The notes beneath the pieces were generated by a model. It did no database searches and had not been told where the DNA came from. It saw nothing but the letters and a program-made list of their open reading frames with translations. From an uncultured Microbacteriaceae bacterium (lineage in GTDB: Bacteria; Actinomycetota; Actinomycetes; Actinomycetales; Microbacteriaceae), in contig CAKUJB010000001.1 of NCBI GenBank assembly GCA_934661165.1, positions 14,738 through 78,737 of the forward strand: DNA of 64,000 nt, read 5' to 3'. Positions within the stretch are counted from its first letter, which is position 1. The number at the start of each line of letters is the position of its first letter. Of the stretch, positions 1 through 7,922 are shown piece after piece. The position numbers and the translations under genes were made by a program.

Positions 1-475
1 GCTCCACGGCAGCATGCACACCGTCAGCTGCCTGCAGTGCGGGCAGACCTTCGCCCGGCAGGCGATCGCGGAGCGACTCGCGCGCCTGAATCCGTGGCTC
101 GATGATCTCGTCCGGCGTGAGCTCGCCCCGGACGGCGACGTCGACATCGCGGAGTTCGGGGCGACGGTCGTCCCGGACTGCAGCATCTGCGGCGGGATGC
201 TCAAGCCGGACGTCGTCTTCTTCGGCGAGTACGTGCCGCCGACGACCTTCGATGCGGCAGCCGCGCTCGTCCGAGGCGCCGACGCGCTCCTCGTCGCCGG
301 CTCGTCGCTCGTGGTCAACAGCGGCATCCGCATCGTGGAGCTCGCTCGCCGCCGCCGCGCGCCGATCGTCATCGTCAACCGCGGCGAGACCAAGGCCGAC
401 GACCGCGCCTCAGTGCGCCTCGAGGGCGGCACGACGGAGATCCTCACGGCGCTGCGCGATCAGCTGCTGCCCTGA
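1..475 (+). CDS. Sir2-family NAD-dependent protein deacylase, C-terminal part
   Basis: The gene enters from the left edge and is read from base 2 with no start in the window. The visible part holds the Leu-His-Gly-Ser segment after the catalytic histidine region, then two Cys-x2-Cys pairs (SCLQC and CSIC) that form the sirtuin structural zinc site. Next come the NAD-binding stretch AGSSLVVNSG and a C-terminal IVIVN strand. Sirtuins remove acyl groups from lysines using NAD and release nicotinamide and O-acyl-ADP-ribose. The substrate cannot be inferred. The last 16 bp overlap the end of the convergent permease gene. Confidence 0.93.
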   Translation, partial: LHGSMHTVSCLQCGQTFARQAIAERLARLNPWLDDLVRRELAPDGDVDIAEFGATVVPDCSICGGMLKPDVVFFGEYVPPTTFDAAAALVRGADALLVAGSSLVVNSGIRIVELARRRRAPIVIVNRGETKADDRASVRLEGGTTEILTALRDQLLP

Positions 476-1248
476 GGCCCCCGCATCCGCCGGATCGTGC
501 GCACCGTGAGCTGCGCGGCGACGATGAGTAGGAATGCGCCGAAGAGGATCGCGCCCGTCCGCGGGTCGATCCAGGTCGCCGCGTGCATGCCGAGCACGGC
601 CACCCCGGCGCCGACGATGCCGATCGTGAGACCGGCGACGAGGTCGGCGTTGCGTCGCCGGAGATTGAGGATCGAGGTGGTCACCGCATTCGGCATGAGC
701 GCGACGAGGGAGCCGCCCTTCGCGGCGAGGTCGCCGAATCCCGCGACGATGATGAGCGCGGGCACGATGATGATCCCGCCGCCGACGCCGATCAGCCCGG
801 AGAGCACGCCGGCCAGCAGGCCGAGCCCGAGCAGGAGCAGGAGGTCGAGCGGGCTGAGGAGCCGCGGCTCACCGCGGGTCGGCTCCTCGAGGAAGAGCTG
901 CACGGCGACGACGAGCAGCGTCGCGATGAAGATCCACGAGATGATGGTCGAGGGCAGTCGGTGGAGCAGCGCGCTGCCGATGGCGCCGCCGACGACCGCG
1001 CCGATCGCGATGACGAGCGAGGCGGCCCAGTCGATGTGGCCGCCGGCGGCGTACGCGAGCATCCCGCCGACCGAGAGCGGTGCGACGGCGAGGAGCGAGG
1101 TGCCGGACGCGAGCTTCTGCGGCATGTGGAGCAGGAGCACGAGGCCGGGCACGATGAGCACGCCGCCCCCGACGCCGAACAGTCCCGAGAGGAATCCGGC
1201 GACGGCGCCGATCCCGACGTAGGCGAGGAGACGCGGCAGGCTCGGCAC
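460..1248 (-). CDS. TSUP (TauE/SafE) family membrane permease
   Basis: The 262-residue protein is almost entirely hydrophobic, with about eight predicted membrane helices. It has the internal duplication typical of TSUP: an SGLFGVGGG motif near residues 21-29 is repeated as SGLIGVGGG near 150-158. The family exports or imports small organosulfur or sulfur oxyanions such as sulfite or sulfoacetate; the actual substrate is unknown. The start is GTG at 1248, chosen because a TAGCGT -10 element lies six bases upstream (leaderless). It is convergent with the sirtuin and divergent from the glycosyltransferase at 1332. Confidence 0.93.
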   Translation of the reverse strand: MPSLPRLLAYVGIGAVAGFLSGLFGVGGGVLIVPGLVLLLHMPQKLASGTSLLAVAPLSVGGMLAYAAGGHIDWAASLVIAIGAVVGGAIGSALLHRLPSTIISWIFIATLLVVAVQLFLEEPTRGEPRLLSPLDLLLLLGLGLLAGVLSGLIGVGGGIIIVPALIIVAGFGDLAAKGGSLVALMPNAVTTSILNLRRRNADLVAGLTIGIVGAGVAVLGMHAATWIDPRTGAILFGAFLLIVAAQLTVRTIRRMRGPQGSS

Positions 1249-1254
1249 CCCGCC

Positions 1255-1260
1255 ACGCTA
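1255..1260 (-). promoter_or_regulatory. Leaderless -10 (TAGCGT) of the TSUP permease
   Basis: TAGCGT on the minus strand is followed by six bases and then the GTG at 1248. No Shine-Dalgarno sequence is present, so transcription probably begins at the start codon. Confidence 0.6.
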
Positions 1261-1316
1261 CCGGTCCCGACGGCACGTCTCGCGCGCGGCGGCCGGAGTT
1301 CACCGGATCGCCGCAC

Positions 1317-1322
1317 TAGGCT
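1317..1322 (+). promoter_or_regulatory. Leaderless -10 (TAGGCT) of the GT4 glycosyltransferase
   Basis: TAGGCT lies nine bases before the ATG at 1332, with no ribosome binding site between them. Confidence 0.6.
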
Positions 1323-1331
1323 GGTCGGGCC

Positions 1332-2510
1332 ATGGCGCCACTCACGATCCTGCTCGGCTGCGACACCTTCACCCCGAACGTCAACGGGGCCGCACGATTC
1401 GCCGAGCGACTCGCCGCGGGCCTCGTCCAGCGCGGCCACGACGTGCACATCGTCGCGCCCTCGACGGGCTTCGGCAGGTCGGGCACATTCACGGAGGTGG
1501 TCGAGGGCCAGCCGATGACCGTCCACCGCTGGCCTAGTCTGCGCTGGCTCCCGCACGAGTGGGTGCGCTACACCTGGCCACAGGTCGCCGCCGTGCTCGC
1601 GGGACGCACGCTCGACCGGGTGAAGCCGGACGCCGTGCACGTCAACTCGCACATCATGGGCGGCCGCTACCTCATCCATGCCGCGACGAAGCGCGGCATC
1701 CGGCTCGTCGCGACGAACCACGTCATGTCGGAGAACATCAGCGAGCACACGACGCTGCCGCAGTTCCTCAACCGCGCATTCCTCAAGTGGGCCTGGTGGG
1801 ACATCGACCGGCTGCTCGGGAAAGCTCGCTGGGTCACGACCCCGACGCGGCGCGCCGCCGACTACCTGGAGCAGAACACTTCGATCCGCGACGTGCTCGC
1901 GATCTCCTGCGGCATCGACGCCTCGCGGTACGAGCCGGACTTCACGCCGCGCGACGAGCACCGCCTGCTCTTCGTGGGCCGACTCGTCGAGGAGAAGCAC
2001 GTCGAGGTGCTCATCCGCGCGCTCACACTGCTGCCGAAGGATCTCCCGGTCGCGCTCGACATCGCCGGATCCGGGGAGCACCGCCGCCATCTCGAGCAGT
2101 TCGCCGCGGATCTCGGGGTCGCCGATCGCGTCGTCTTCCACGGCGCGGTGACCGACGAGGGGCTGCGGCGCCTCTACTCGAGGGCGAGCCTGTTCGCGAT
2201 CGCCTCCATCGCGGAGCTGCAGTCGATCGCGACGCTCGAGGCGATGAGCTCCGGGCTGCCGATCGTCGCGGCGGACGCGATGGCGCTGCCGCACCTCGTC
2301 CAGGAGGGCGTCAACGGCTATCTCTTCACCCCCGACGACGCGCGGGCCGCCGCGGAGCGCATCGAGACGATCCTCCGGCTCCCGCACGAGGAGCGCGTCG
2401 CGATGCAGCAGGCCTCGGTCGACGGGGTCCGCATCCACTCGCTCGACCACACGCTCGACGTCTTCGAGTCGCTGTATCGGGGCGAGCTCGACCGCGACGC
2501 GCGGGACTGA
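1332..2510 (+). CDS. GT-B glycosyltransferase, family 4
   Basis: The 392-residue cytosolic or peripheral-membrane GT4 enzyme has two Rossmann-like domains. The N-terminal acceptor domain opens with a GAARFAERL loop near residues 19-27. The C-terminal donor domain starts at LLFVGRLVEEKH and contains the retaining-GT E-x7-E pair (E295 and E303 in AELQSIATLEAM). Related actinobacterial proteins transfer glucose or mannose to diacylglycerol or phosphatidylinositol, but nothing here fixes the donor or acceptor. The start is set by the TAGGCT element just upstream. The gene is monocistronic and ends next to a convergent second glycosyltransferase. Confidence 0.93.
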   Translation: MAPLTILLGCDTFTPNVNGAARFAERLAAGLVQRGHDVHIVAPSTGFGRSGTFTEVVEGQPMTVHRWPSLRWLPHEWVRYTWPQVAAVLAGRTLDRVKPDAVHVNSHIMGGRYLIHAATKRGIRLVATNHVMSENISEHTTLPQFLNRAFLKWAWWDIDRLLGKARWVTTPTRRAADYLEQNTSIRDVLAISCGIDASRYEPDFTPRDEHRLLFVGRLVEEKHVEVLIRALTLLPKDLPVALDIAGSGEHRRHLEQFAADLGVADRVVFHGAVTDEGLRRLYSRASLFAIASIAELQSIATLEAMSSGLPIVAADAMALPHLVQEGVNGYLFTPDDARAAAERIETILRLPHEERVAMQQASVDGVRIHSLDHTLDVFESLYRGELDRDARD

Positions 2511-2515
2511 GCGGA

Positions 2516-3847
2516 CTACTCCGGACGTCGTCCGTCGCGTCGCGCCGCGACGACATGGAGGAGGAATGCGAGGAGCTCGTCCGCCGCGGTCCCCCAGTCG
2601 TACCGCCGGGACCAGGACTCGCCGTGCTCCGAGCGCTTGAGCCAGAGGGAGTCGTCGGCGAGCCGGAGCACGGCCTGCGCGATGGCCTCGGGCGACTCCT
2701 GGTCGAAGAGCTCGGCGTGACCTCCGGTCACCTCCCGGAAGATGGGGATGTCCGAAACCGCCACTGGCGTGCCGAGTGCCATCGCCTCGACGACGGGCAG
2801 GCCGAAGCCCTCCTCGCGGGAGGCCGTCACGAGTGCGCGGGCGCTCGTGAGCGCGGCCTGATACTCGGCGTCCGAGGCGCCCTGCATGAAGTCGAGCGCG
2901 CCGTCGGGGGCGAGCGCCGTGAGTCGCGCGACGGTGGCCTCGTCGGCCCGGCTCAGCAGTCGCAGTCGCCACCCGGGCAGATGGTGCATCGCCGCGGCGA
3001 GCGCTTCGACGTTCTTGTACGGCATGAACGACCCGGCGTAGAGCAGGTCCCGACCCCGCGGCGGCCGGCGTCGGGGGGTGAGCGCGGGGTGGTCCGTGCC
3101 GTTCGCGATGACCCGGAGCGGCCGGGGCGCCATCCGCCGATCGAGCATGAGGGCCTTCGTCGTCTCGCTGATCGTGACCTGGGCGTCGGCGAGGGCGAGG
3201 ACCCAGCGCTGGAAGACGGGCGTGAGGTGATACGCGCGCCAGAGGGCACGCACCGCCCAGGGCAGATCTGCCGGCGGCTTCGGGTGCGAGTAGTAGATGA
3301 GGTCGTGCACCGTCGTCACGAGGGCGTAGCGGCGCCCGATCGGGCCGATCGTCTGCATGGGGCTGTAGACGATGTCGGGCGCGAGGCGGTTGAGCGCGAG
3401 GGGGCCGATGATCGGCTCGAGCGGGCTCGTCGGGCTCGGGCCGAGTGTCCAGGGCAGCTCCGGGAGCATCGCGAGCTGGCGGACGTCGTGCACGAGCATG
3501 ACGACCGGGTGGCGCCTGCCGAGCTCCTCGACGAGACGCGAGGTGAATCGGCTGATGCCGTCGTGGCGCTCGAGCCGCGTGTAGCGGCAGTCGACGAGGA
3601 TGCGCACGGCGCCCGCCGCCCAGGCGACCCCGGCTGGTGGCGCGGTGCTCGTCTCGCCGGGGATGATCGCGAGCGCCTTCGTCGACTCGCCGGTGTCGGC
3701 GAGCCCGAGCGCCCGGACGAGATCGTGCTCGCCGGTCGCCTCTGGGGGCGTCGCCGACTCGGCCGACTCAGCCGCGGCGGCCTCGTCCGCCGCATCGTCG
3801 GCAGCCCCGAGCGACCAGGGCTCCCCCGGCTGCATGGGATCGCTCAC
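2516..3847 (-). CDS. GT-B glycosyltransferase, family 4, with N-terminal extension
   Basis: The product is 443 residues when read from GTG at 3847. This GTG overlaps the TGA of the upstream hydrolase (GTGA), which implies translational coupling. An ATG 12 bases further in (3835) is the alternative. Residues 1 to about 75 are Ala/Glu-rich and low in complexity, and unlike a glycosyltransferase. The GT-B fold begins at RILVDCRYTRLERHDGIS. The donor domain carries YAGSFMPYKN and the retaining E-x7-E pair at about E346 and E354 (EGFGLPVVE). The protein resembles mannosyltransferases of the WbaZ/PimB type. The substrate is unknown. Confidence 0.88.
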   Translation of the reverse strand: MSDPMQPGEPWSLGAADDAADEAAAAESAESATPPEATGEHDLVRALGLADTGESTKALAIIPGETSTAPPAGVAWAAGAVRILVDCRYTRLERHDGISRFTSRLVEELGRRHPVVMLVHDVRQLAMLPELPWTLGPSPTSPLEPIIGPLALNRLAPDIVYSPMQTIGPIGRRYALVTTVHDLIYYSHPKPPADLPWAVRALWRAYHLTPVFQRWVLALADAQVTISETTKALMLDRRMAPRPLRVIANGTDHPALTPRRRPPRGRDLLYAGSFMPYKNVEALAAAMHHLPGWRLRLLSRADEATVARLTALAPDGALDFMQGASDAEYQAALTSARALVTASREEGFGLPVVEAMALGTPVAVSDIPIFREVTGGHAELFDQESPEAIAQAVLRLADDSLWLKRSEHGESWSRRYDWGTAADELLAFLLHVVAARRDGRRPE

Positions 3848-4719
3848 GCCGGCACCCGCTCGCCGAGGAAGTCGCGGATCGCCGCGGCGGCGTCCGCGGG
3901 ACGCTCGTAGTGGATGAGATGGCCGACGTCCTCGAGGACGACGAGCTCGCCGGCCGGCAGGAGGTCGCGCAGCGCTTCGACGTCGCGCGTCGGCGTGATC
4001 TGGTCCTGCGCCGCCCCGATGAGGAGCGTGGGCATCGTGAGCGCGGCAGCGTGCGGCGTGACGAAGTCGCTCAGCGACGCGTCGAACCCCTCCACGACGA
4101 CCCGGCGCGTCCGGAAGCCCGAGAAGTAGCGGCGATGCTCCTCCTTGATCCACCGGCGCAGCCGCCGGTCGGAGGTCGTCGTGGTGAGCAGGCTCATGCC
4201 GTCCGTCACGAGTCGCGAGCGCAGCAGACGCTCCCCCATGCGCCGCGGGAGGGCGGCGCCGACACGGTAGAGCGCCTTGACGAGCAGGCCGCCGATCGCC
4301 TGCGACCCGGCGAGCGGTGCGGACGCGATCGGATTGATGAGCACGACGCGGTCCGGTGCGAGGCCGCGATCGATCGCGGCGGCCGTGACGATGGTGCCGA
4401 AGCTGTGGCCGATGACGACGAACGGGCGTGCTCGGGTCGCGGTCGCCGAGGCGAAGTCGATGAGCCAGTCCGCATACGCGGTGATCGTGTGCGGGCCGGG
4501 CAGCGGGCTCGAGCCGCCATAGCCCGGCAGATCCGGGGCGAGAATGCGGTGTTCCGGGAGCAGGTCGATGACGCGCTGCAGCCCGTGATGGTCGCCGCGG
4601 AAGCCGTGGACGACGACGACGGTGCCCGGCGCGGCCGTGTCTGCGGTCGGTGACGTCTCCCACCATCGCGTGCGAGCGCCCGCGATCGTCGCCTCGCGCT
4701 GCGCCGTCCGGTCCGTCAC
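3844..4719 (-). CDS. Alpha/beta-fold hydrolase
   Basis: The 291-residue hydrolase has the oxyanion-hole motif VVHGFRG near residue 36 and the nucleophile elbow GHSFG with Ser106. The charge-relay Asp is near 239 (AQDQITP) and the His near 267 (DVGHLIHY), so the triad looks intact. A helical lid region spans roughly residues 125-210. The substrate cannot be predicted. The start is GTG at 4719, eight bases after a TAGACT -10 element. The stop overlaps the start of the downstream glycosyltransferase by four bases, so the two form an operon and may act on a common lipid or glycoside. Confidence 0.9.
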   Translation of the reverse strand: MTDRTAQREATIAGARTRWWETSPTADTAAPGTVVVVHGFRGDHHGLQRVIDLLPEHRILAPDLPGYGGSSPLPGPHTITAYADWLIDFASATATRARPFVVIGHSFGTIVTAAAIDRGLAPDRVVLINPIASAPLAGSQAIGGLLVKALYRVGAALPRRMGERLLRSRLVTDGMSLLTTTTSDRRLRRWIKEEHRRYFSGFRTRRVVVEGFDASLSDFVTPHAAALTMPTLLIGAAQDQITPTRDVEALRDLLPAGELVVLEDVGHLIHYERPADAAAAIRDFLGERVPA

Positions 4720-4727
4720 GGTGACCG

Positions 4728-4733
4728 AGTCTA
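4728..4733 (-). promoter_or_regulatory. Leaderless -10 (TAGACT) of the hydrolase-glycosyltransferase operon
   Basis: TAGACT on the minus strand is eight bases from the GTG at 4719, with no Shine-Dalgarno sequence in the interval. Confidence 0.6.
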
Positions 4734-4791
4734 AGACCCGGATCCTGAGCCTCCTCCGAGTCGTGCGCGGATCGATGTCGGAGGTCGCCGG

Positions 4792-4797
4792 TAGGCT
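4792..4797 (+). promoter_or_regulatory. Leaderless -10 (TAGGCT) of the exonuclease gene
   Basis: TAGGCT is followed by exactly six bases and the ATG at 4804. It is one of the clearest leaderless promoters of the window. Confidence 0.65.
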
Positions 4798-4803
4798 CGC
4801 GCC

Positions 4804-5502
4804 ATGACGAGCTGGACCGATTCGATCGCCGCATTCGACCTCGAGACGACCGGGATCGATGTCCGCTCGGCGAAGATCGTCTCGGCCTCCGTGGTCCGGC
4901 TCGACGCGTCCGGGGCCGTCGTCGCGCAGCGCGACTGGCTCGTCGATCCGGGTGAGCCGATTCCCGAGCGGGCGACCGAGGTGCACGGCATCACGACGGC
5001 CCGGGTGCAGGCCGAGGGCGCGCCGGCGCGGCTCGCGGTGCCGGAGATCGTCGCGGCGGTTCGCGAGGTCCTCGAGGCGGGTATCGGGCTGGTCGTCTAC
5101 AACGCCCCGTACGATCTCTCGCTGCTCGCGTGGGAGGCGCTGCGGCACGGCGTCTCCGAAATCGAACGGCTCGCGCCGATCGTCGACCCGATCATCGTCG
5201 ACAAGCAGGTCGATCGGTATCGCAAGGGCAAGCGCACGCTCGACCTCACCGCCGCGCACTACGGCGTCGCCCTCGAGGGCGCGCATGACGCCGCGGTCGA
5301 CGCCATTGCCGCGGGGCGCGTCGCGCAGGCGATCGGGCGCCGCTACGCGCAGCAGCTGCCGGCGACGGCGATGGAGCTGCACACGGCCCAGGTCAAGTGG
5401 GCGGCGGCGCAGCAGGCCGATTTCGCCGCGTACATGCGGCGGCAGGTGGACCCGAACTGGGTCAGCGATCGTCCGGCTTGGCCGGGCGGGCGCCAGGCCT
5501 GA
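4804..5502 (+). CDS. DEDDh 3'-5' exonuclease (DnaQ-like)
   Basis: The 232-residue protein consists of one exonuclease domain. All three Exo motifs are present: Exo I FDLETTG (D12, E14), Exo II YNAPYDLSLL (N100, D104) and Exo III AHDAAVDA (H161, D166), giving the DEDDh metal-binding set. Proteins of this kind act as proofreading subunits or as stand-alone DNA/RNA trimming nucleases. It lacks an extra domain such as GIY-YIG or BRCT, so a stand-alone repair or RNA-processing role is equally possible. The gene ends directly against the convergent L31 gene. Confidence 0.92.
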   Translation: MTSWTDSIAAFDLETTGIDVRSAKIVSASVVRLDASGAVVAQRDWLVDPGEPIPERATEVHGITTARVQAEGAPARLAVPEIVAAVREVLEAGIGLVVYNAPYDLSLLAWEALRHGVSEIERLAPIVDPIIVDKQVDRYRKGKRTLDLTAAHYGVALEGAHDAAVDAIAAGRVAQAIGRRYAQQLPATAMELHTAQVKWAAAQQADFAAYMRRQVDPNWVSDRPAWPGGRQA

Positions 5503-5760
5503 CTACTTCGCGCCGAACTTCCCGCCGAAGCGCTGGTTGAACTTCTCGACGCGGCCGGCGGAGTCCATGATCCGCTGCTTGCCGGTGTAGAACGGGTGCG
5601 ACTCCGCGGAGATCTCCACGTCGACGACGGGGTACGTGTTCCCGTCCTCCCACTCGATCGTCTTCTCACTCGTGCGCGTCGAGCGCGTGAGGAACGCCTT
5701 GCCGCTCGCGAGGTCGCGGAAGACGATCTCGGCGTACGTCGGGTGGATCTCGGACTTCAT
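5503..5760 (-). CDS. rpmE2: 50S ribosomal protein L31, type B (zinc-independent)
   Basis: The 85-residue protein opens MKSEIHPTY and contains the family signature SHPFYTGKQ near residues 54-62. It has no cysteine at all, so it is the C-minus paralogue that lacks the Cys4 zinc site of type A L31. In many actinobacteria such a paralogue is induced by zinc starvation through Zur; no Zur-like palindrome is visible here, so constitutive expression is possible. Translation starts at ATG 5760 with a good AGGAG (5769-5773) eight bases upstream. Confidence 0.96.
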   Translation of the reverse strand: MKSEIHPTYAEIVFRDLASGKAFLTRSTRTSEKTIEWEDGNTYPVVDVEISAESHPFYTGKQRIMDSAGRVEKFNQRFGGKFGAK

Positions 5761-5817
5761 GGGATGGACTCCTGGAGGCTGATGGGGCGGGCCGCCGCCG
5801 CGGCTGGCCGACGAACG

Positions 5818-5823
5818 AGTCTA
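5818..5823 (-). promoter_or_regulatory. -10 element (TAGACT) of rpmE2
   Basis: TAGACT on the minus strand lies about 58 bases before the L31 start. Unlike most genes here, rpmE2 therefore has a leader with a Shine-Dalgarno sequence (AGGAG at 5769-5773). Confidence 0.5.
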
Positions 5824-5843
5824 GCAGATGTGCGGGGCCTGGC

Positions 5844-6626
5844 TCAGGCGCCGCGCGCCGCGTAGCGGCCGGAGTCGACGCTCACCCGCAGCGGTCGGCC
5901 GAAGGCCTCGCTGAGGTGCGCCGAGTCGAGCACGTGCGCGATGGGGCCCGTTGCCACTGCGACGGCGTCGCGCAGCAGCAGCGCGTGGCCGAAGCCCGGC
6001 GGGATCTCCTCGACGTGGTGCGTCACCATGACGACCGCGGGCGATCCGGGACTCGAGGCGTACCAGCCGAGCAGTTCCATGAGCTCCTCGCGGGCTCCGA
6101 GGTCGAGGCTCGCGGCCGGCTCGTCGAGCAGCAGCAGCTCGGGATCGGTCATCGTCGCTCTCGCGATCTGCACGCGCTTCTGCTCGCCGTCGGAGAGCGT
6201 GCCGAAGCGGCGCTCCTCGAGGTGGTCGAGGCGCCACTGGCGCAGCACACGTCGCGCGCGACGCTCGTCGACGTCCTCGTACACCTCCCGCCAGCGCCCT
6301 GCGACCGAGTACGCCGCGGTCATGACCGCGTCGAGCACCGTCTCCCCCGCCGGGATGAGTCGGGCCATGGCGCTCGAGGCGAGCCCGATGCGCGGCCGCA
6401 TCTCGAAGACGTCGACCCGGCCGAGCTCCTCCCCGAGGACCCGGACCACACCGCTCGTCGGGTGGATCAGGGTCGCGGCGAGCTGCAGGAGCGTCGTCTT
6501 GCCGGCGCCGTTCGGGCCGAGGATGACCCAGCGCTCGGCGGAGTCGACGCTCCAGGTGAGCGGGCCGAGGATGGCGCGACCGTCGCGGATGACGGTCGCG
6601 TCGTGGAATTCGAGGACGTTCGACAT
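5844..6626 (-). CDS. ABC transporter-type ATP-binding protein
   Basis: The 260-residue ATPase has Walker [10 protein letters not shown] (about residues 37-45), signature [12 protein letters not shown] and Walker [11 protein letters not shown]. The H-loop histidine follows in [11 protein letters not shown]. The sequence resembles the ModF/YbbA-like iron or molybdate ATPases (PaaI-neighbour type) rather than a sugar or peptide importer ATPase. No permease gene is adjacent, so its partner is unknown. The start at 6626 is supported by a TAGGCT -10 element nine bases upstream. Confidence 0.9.
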   Translation of the reverse strand: MSNVLEFHDATVIRDGRAILGPLTWSVDSAERWVILGPNGAGKTTLLQLAATLIHPTSGVVRVLGEELGRVDVFEMRPRIGLASSAMARLIPAGETVLDAVMTAAYSVAGRWREVYEDVDERRARRVLRQWRLDHLEERRFGTLSDGEQKRVQIARATMTDPELLLLDEPAASLDLGAREELMELLGWYASSPGSPAVVMVTHHVEEIPPGFGHALLLRDAVAVATGPIAHVLDSAHLSEAFGRPLRVSVDSGRYAARGA

Positions 6627-6635
6627 GGCGCTCCC

Positions 6636-6641
6636 AGCCTA
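6636..6641 (-). promoter_or_regulatory. Leaderless -10 (TAGGCT) of the ABC ATPase
   Basis: TAGGCT on the minus strand is nine bases upstream of the ATG at 6626. Confidence 0.55.
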
Positions 6642-6674
6642 CGGCGGACCTTGCAGACGACGCCCGCGGCTCGC

Positions 6675-7862
6675 TCAGCCTCGGAGGATCTCCTCGTAGA
6701 GCGAGCGCGTCGACTCGGCGATCGTCGCCCAGGAGAAGCGATCGGCGGCGCGGCGACGTCCCGCGAGTCCCATCCGGCGCGCCCCGGCGGGATCAGCGAG
6801 CACCCCGCGCAGGGCGGCGGCGAGGTCGGCGACGAATCGATCCGGGTGCAGCGGCGTCCCGGTGCCGTCCTGCGCCTGCTCGATCGGGACGAGCACGCCG
6901 GTCACGCCGTCGTCGACGACCTCGGGGATGCCGCCGGTCGCGGTGGCGACGACCGGGACCTCGCACGCCATCGCCTCGAGATTCACGATGCCGAGCGGCT
7001 CGTAGATGGACGGACAGACGAAGACGGTCGATGCGCTGAGCACGGCGATGACGTCATCGACGGGCAGGTGCTCGCGGATCCACACCACGCCCGAGCGGCT
7101 CGCCTGGAGCTCCGCGATCGTCGCCGACACGTCCGCCTCGAGCTCCGGGGTGTCGGCCGAGCCCGCGCAGAGCACGAGCTGCGCATCCGATGGCAGCTCG
7201 GCCGCGGCCCGCAGCAGGTAGGGCAGCCCCTTCTGCCGGGTGATCCTCCCGACGAAGGTCACCGCGGGACGGTCGCTGTCGATCCCGAGCGCCGCGAGCA
7301 CCGCGGCGTCGCTGCGCGGCCGCCACCGCTCGGTGTCGATGCCGTTGCGGATGACCCTGACCCGGTCCGGATCCAGCGACGGGTAGCTGCGGAGCACGTC
7401 GCGACGCATGCCGTCGCTCACCGCGATGACGGCGTCCGCGTGCTCGATCGCCTCGCGCTCGATCCGGCTCGACAGGCGGTAGCCGCCGCCGAGCTGCTCC
7501 GCCTTCCACGGTCGCAGCGGCTCGAGGCTGTGCGCGGTCATGACGTGCGGCACCCCGTGGAGCAGCTGCGCGAGCCGACCAGCGCCGTTCGCGTACCAGG
7601 TGTGCGTGTGGACGAGATCGGCCTCGCCGAGGTCCGCCGCGATCTCGAGATCGGTGCCGAGGGTCTGCAGCGCGCTGTTCGCGCGGGCGAGCCCCGGCGG
7701 CGCGCCGTAGGACACGACATCGGGCTCGTCGCGCGGCGCGCCGAATGCCCGCACGACGACCCGGGTCGCCGGACGCAGCGCGCGGACGAGCTCCGCGACG
7801 TGCACGCCCGCGCCTCCGTAGATCTCGGGCGGGTACTCCCTGGTGACGAGGTCCACGCGCAC
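6675..7862 (-). CDS. glgA: Actinobacterial glycogen synthase / maltose-1-phosphate synthase (GT4)
   Basis: The 395-residue GT-B enzyme opens [20 protein letters not shown], the N-terminal signature of the short actinobacterial ADP-glucose glucosyltransferases. The donor domain has [14 protein letters not shown] and the E-x7-E pair in [12 protein letters not shown]. In mycobacteria the homologue next to glgC (Rv1212c, GlgM) makes maltose 1-phosphate from ADP-glucose and glucose 1-phosphate rather than elongating glycogen directly, so glgM may be the better name. The start is GTG at 7862, seven bases after a TAGGCT element; a second in-frame GTG lies at 7856. It is divergent from glgC. Confidence 0.92.
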   Translation of the reverse strand: MRVDLVTREYPPEIYGGAGVHVAELVRALRPATRVVVRAFGAPRDEPDVVSYGAPPGLARANSALQTLGTDLEIAADLGEADLVHTHTWYANGAGRLAQLLHGVPHVMTAHSLEPLRPWKAEQLGGGYRLSSRIEREAIEHADAVIAVSDGMRRDVLRSYPSLDPDRVRVIRNGIDTERWRPRSDAAVLAALGIDSDRPAVTFVGRITRQKGLPYLLRAAAELPSDAQLVLCAGSADTPELEADVSATIAELQASRSGVVWIREHLPVDDVIAVLSASTVFVCPSIYEPLGIVNLEAMACEVPVVATATGGIPEVVDDGVTGVLVPIEQAQDGTGTPLHPDRFVADLAAALRGVLADPAGARRMGLAGRRRAADRFSWATIAESTRSLYEEILRG

Positions 7863-7869
7863 GTGCCGA

Positions 7870-7875
7870 AGCCTA
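7870..7875 (-). promoter_or_regulatory. Leaderless -10 (TAGGCT) of glgA
   Basis: TAGGCT on the minus strand is seven bases before the GTG at 7862. It shares a 60-bp intergenic region with the glgC promoter. Confidence 0.6.
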
Positions 7876-7910
7876 GTCGCGCTCGTAACCTGCCGGACAC
7901 CCCGGAGGAC

Positions 7911-7916
7911 TATCGT
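7911..7916 (+). promoter_or_regulatory. Leaderless -10 (TATCGT) of glgC
   Basis: TATCGT is followed by six bases and the ATG at 7923, back to back with the glgA promoter. Confidence 0.55.
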
Positions 7917-7922
7917 GGCGTC

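Noticed and set aside
792..2972. 726-codon minus-strand open frame
   Set aside because: It runs antisense to the GT4 gene and out of frame through the TSUP gene. Its translation is Arg/Ala-rich shadow sequence typical of GC-rich DNA.
5916..7922. Long plus-strand reading upstream of glgC
   Set aside because: The frame is open upstream of glgC only because of GC bias. It is antisense to two good genes (ABC ATPase, glgA), and the GlgC protein clearly starts at 7923.
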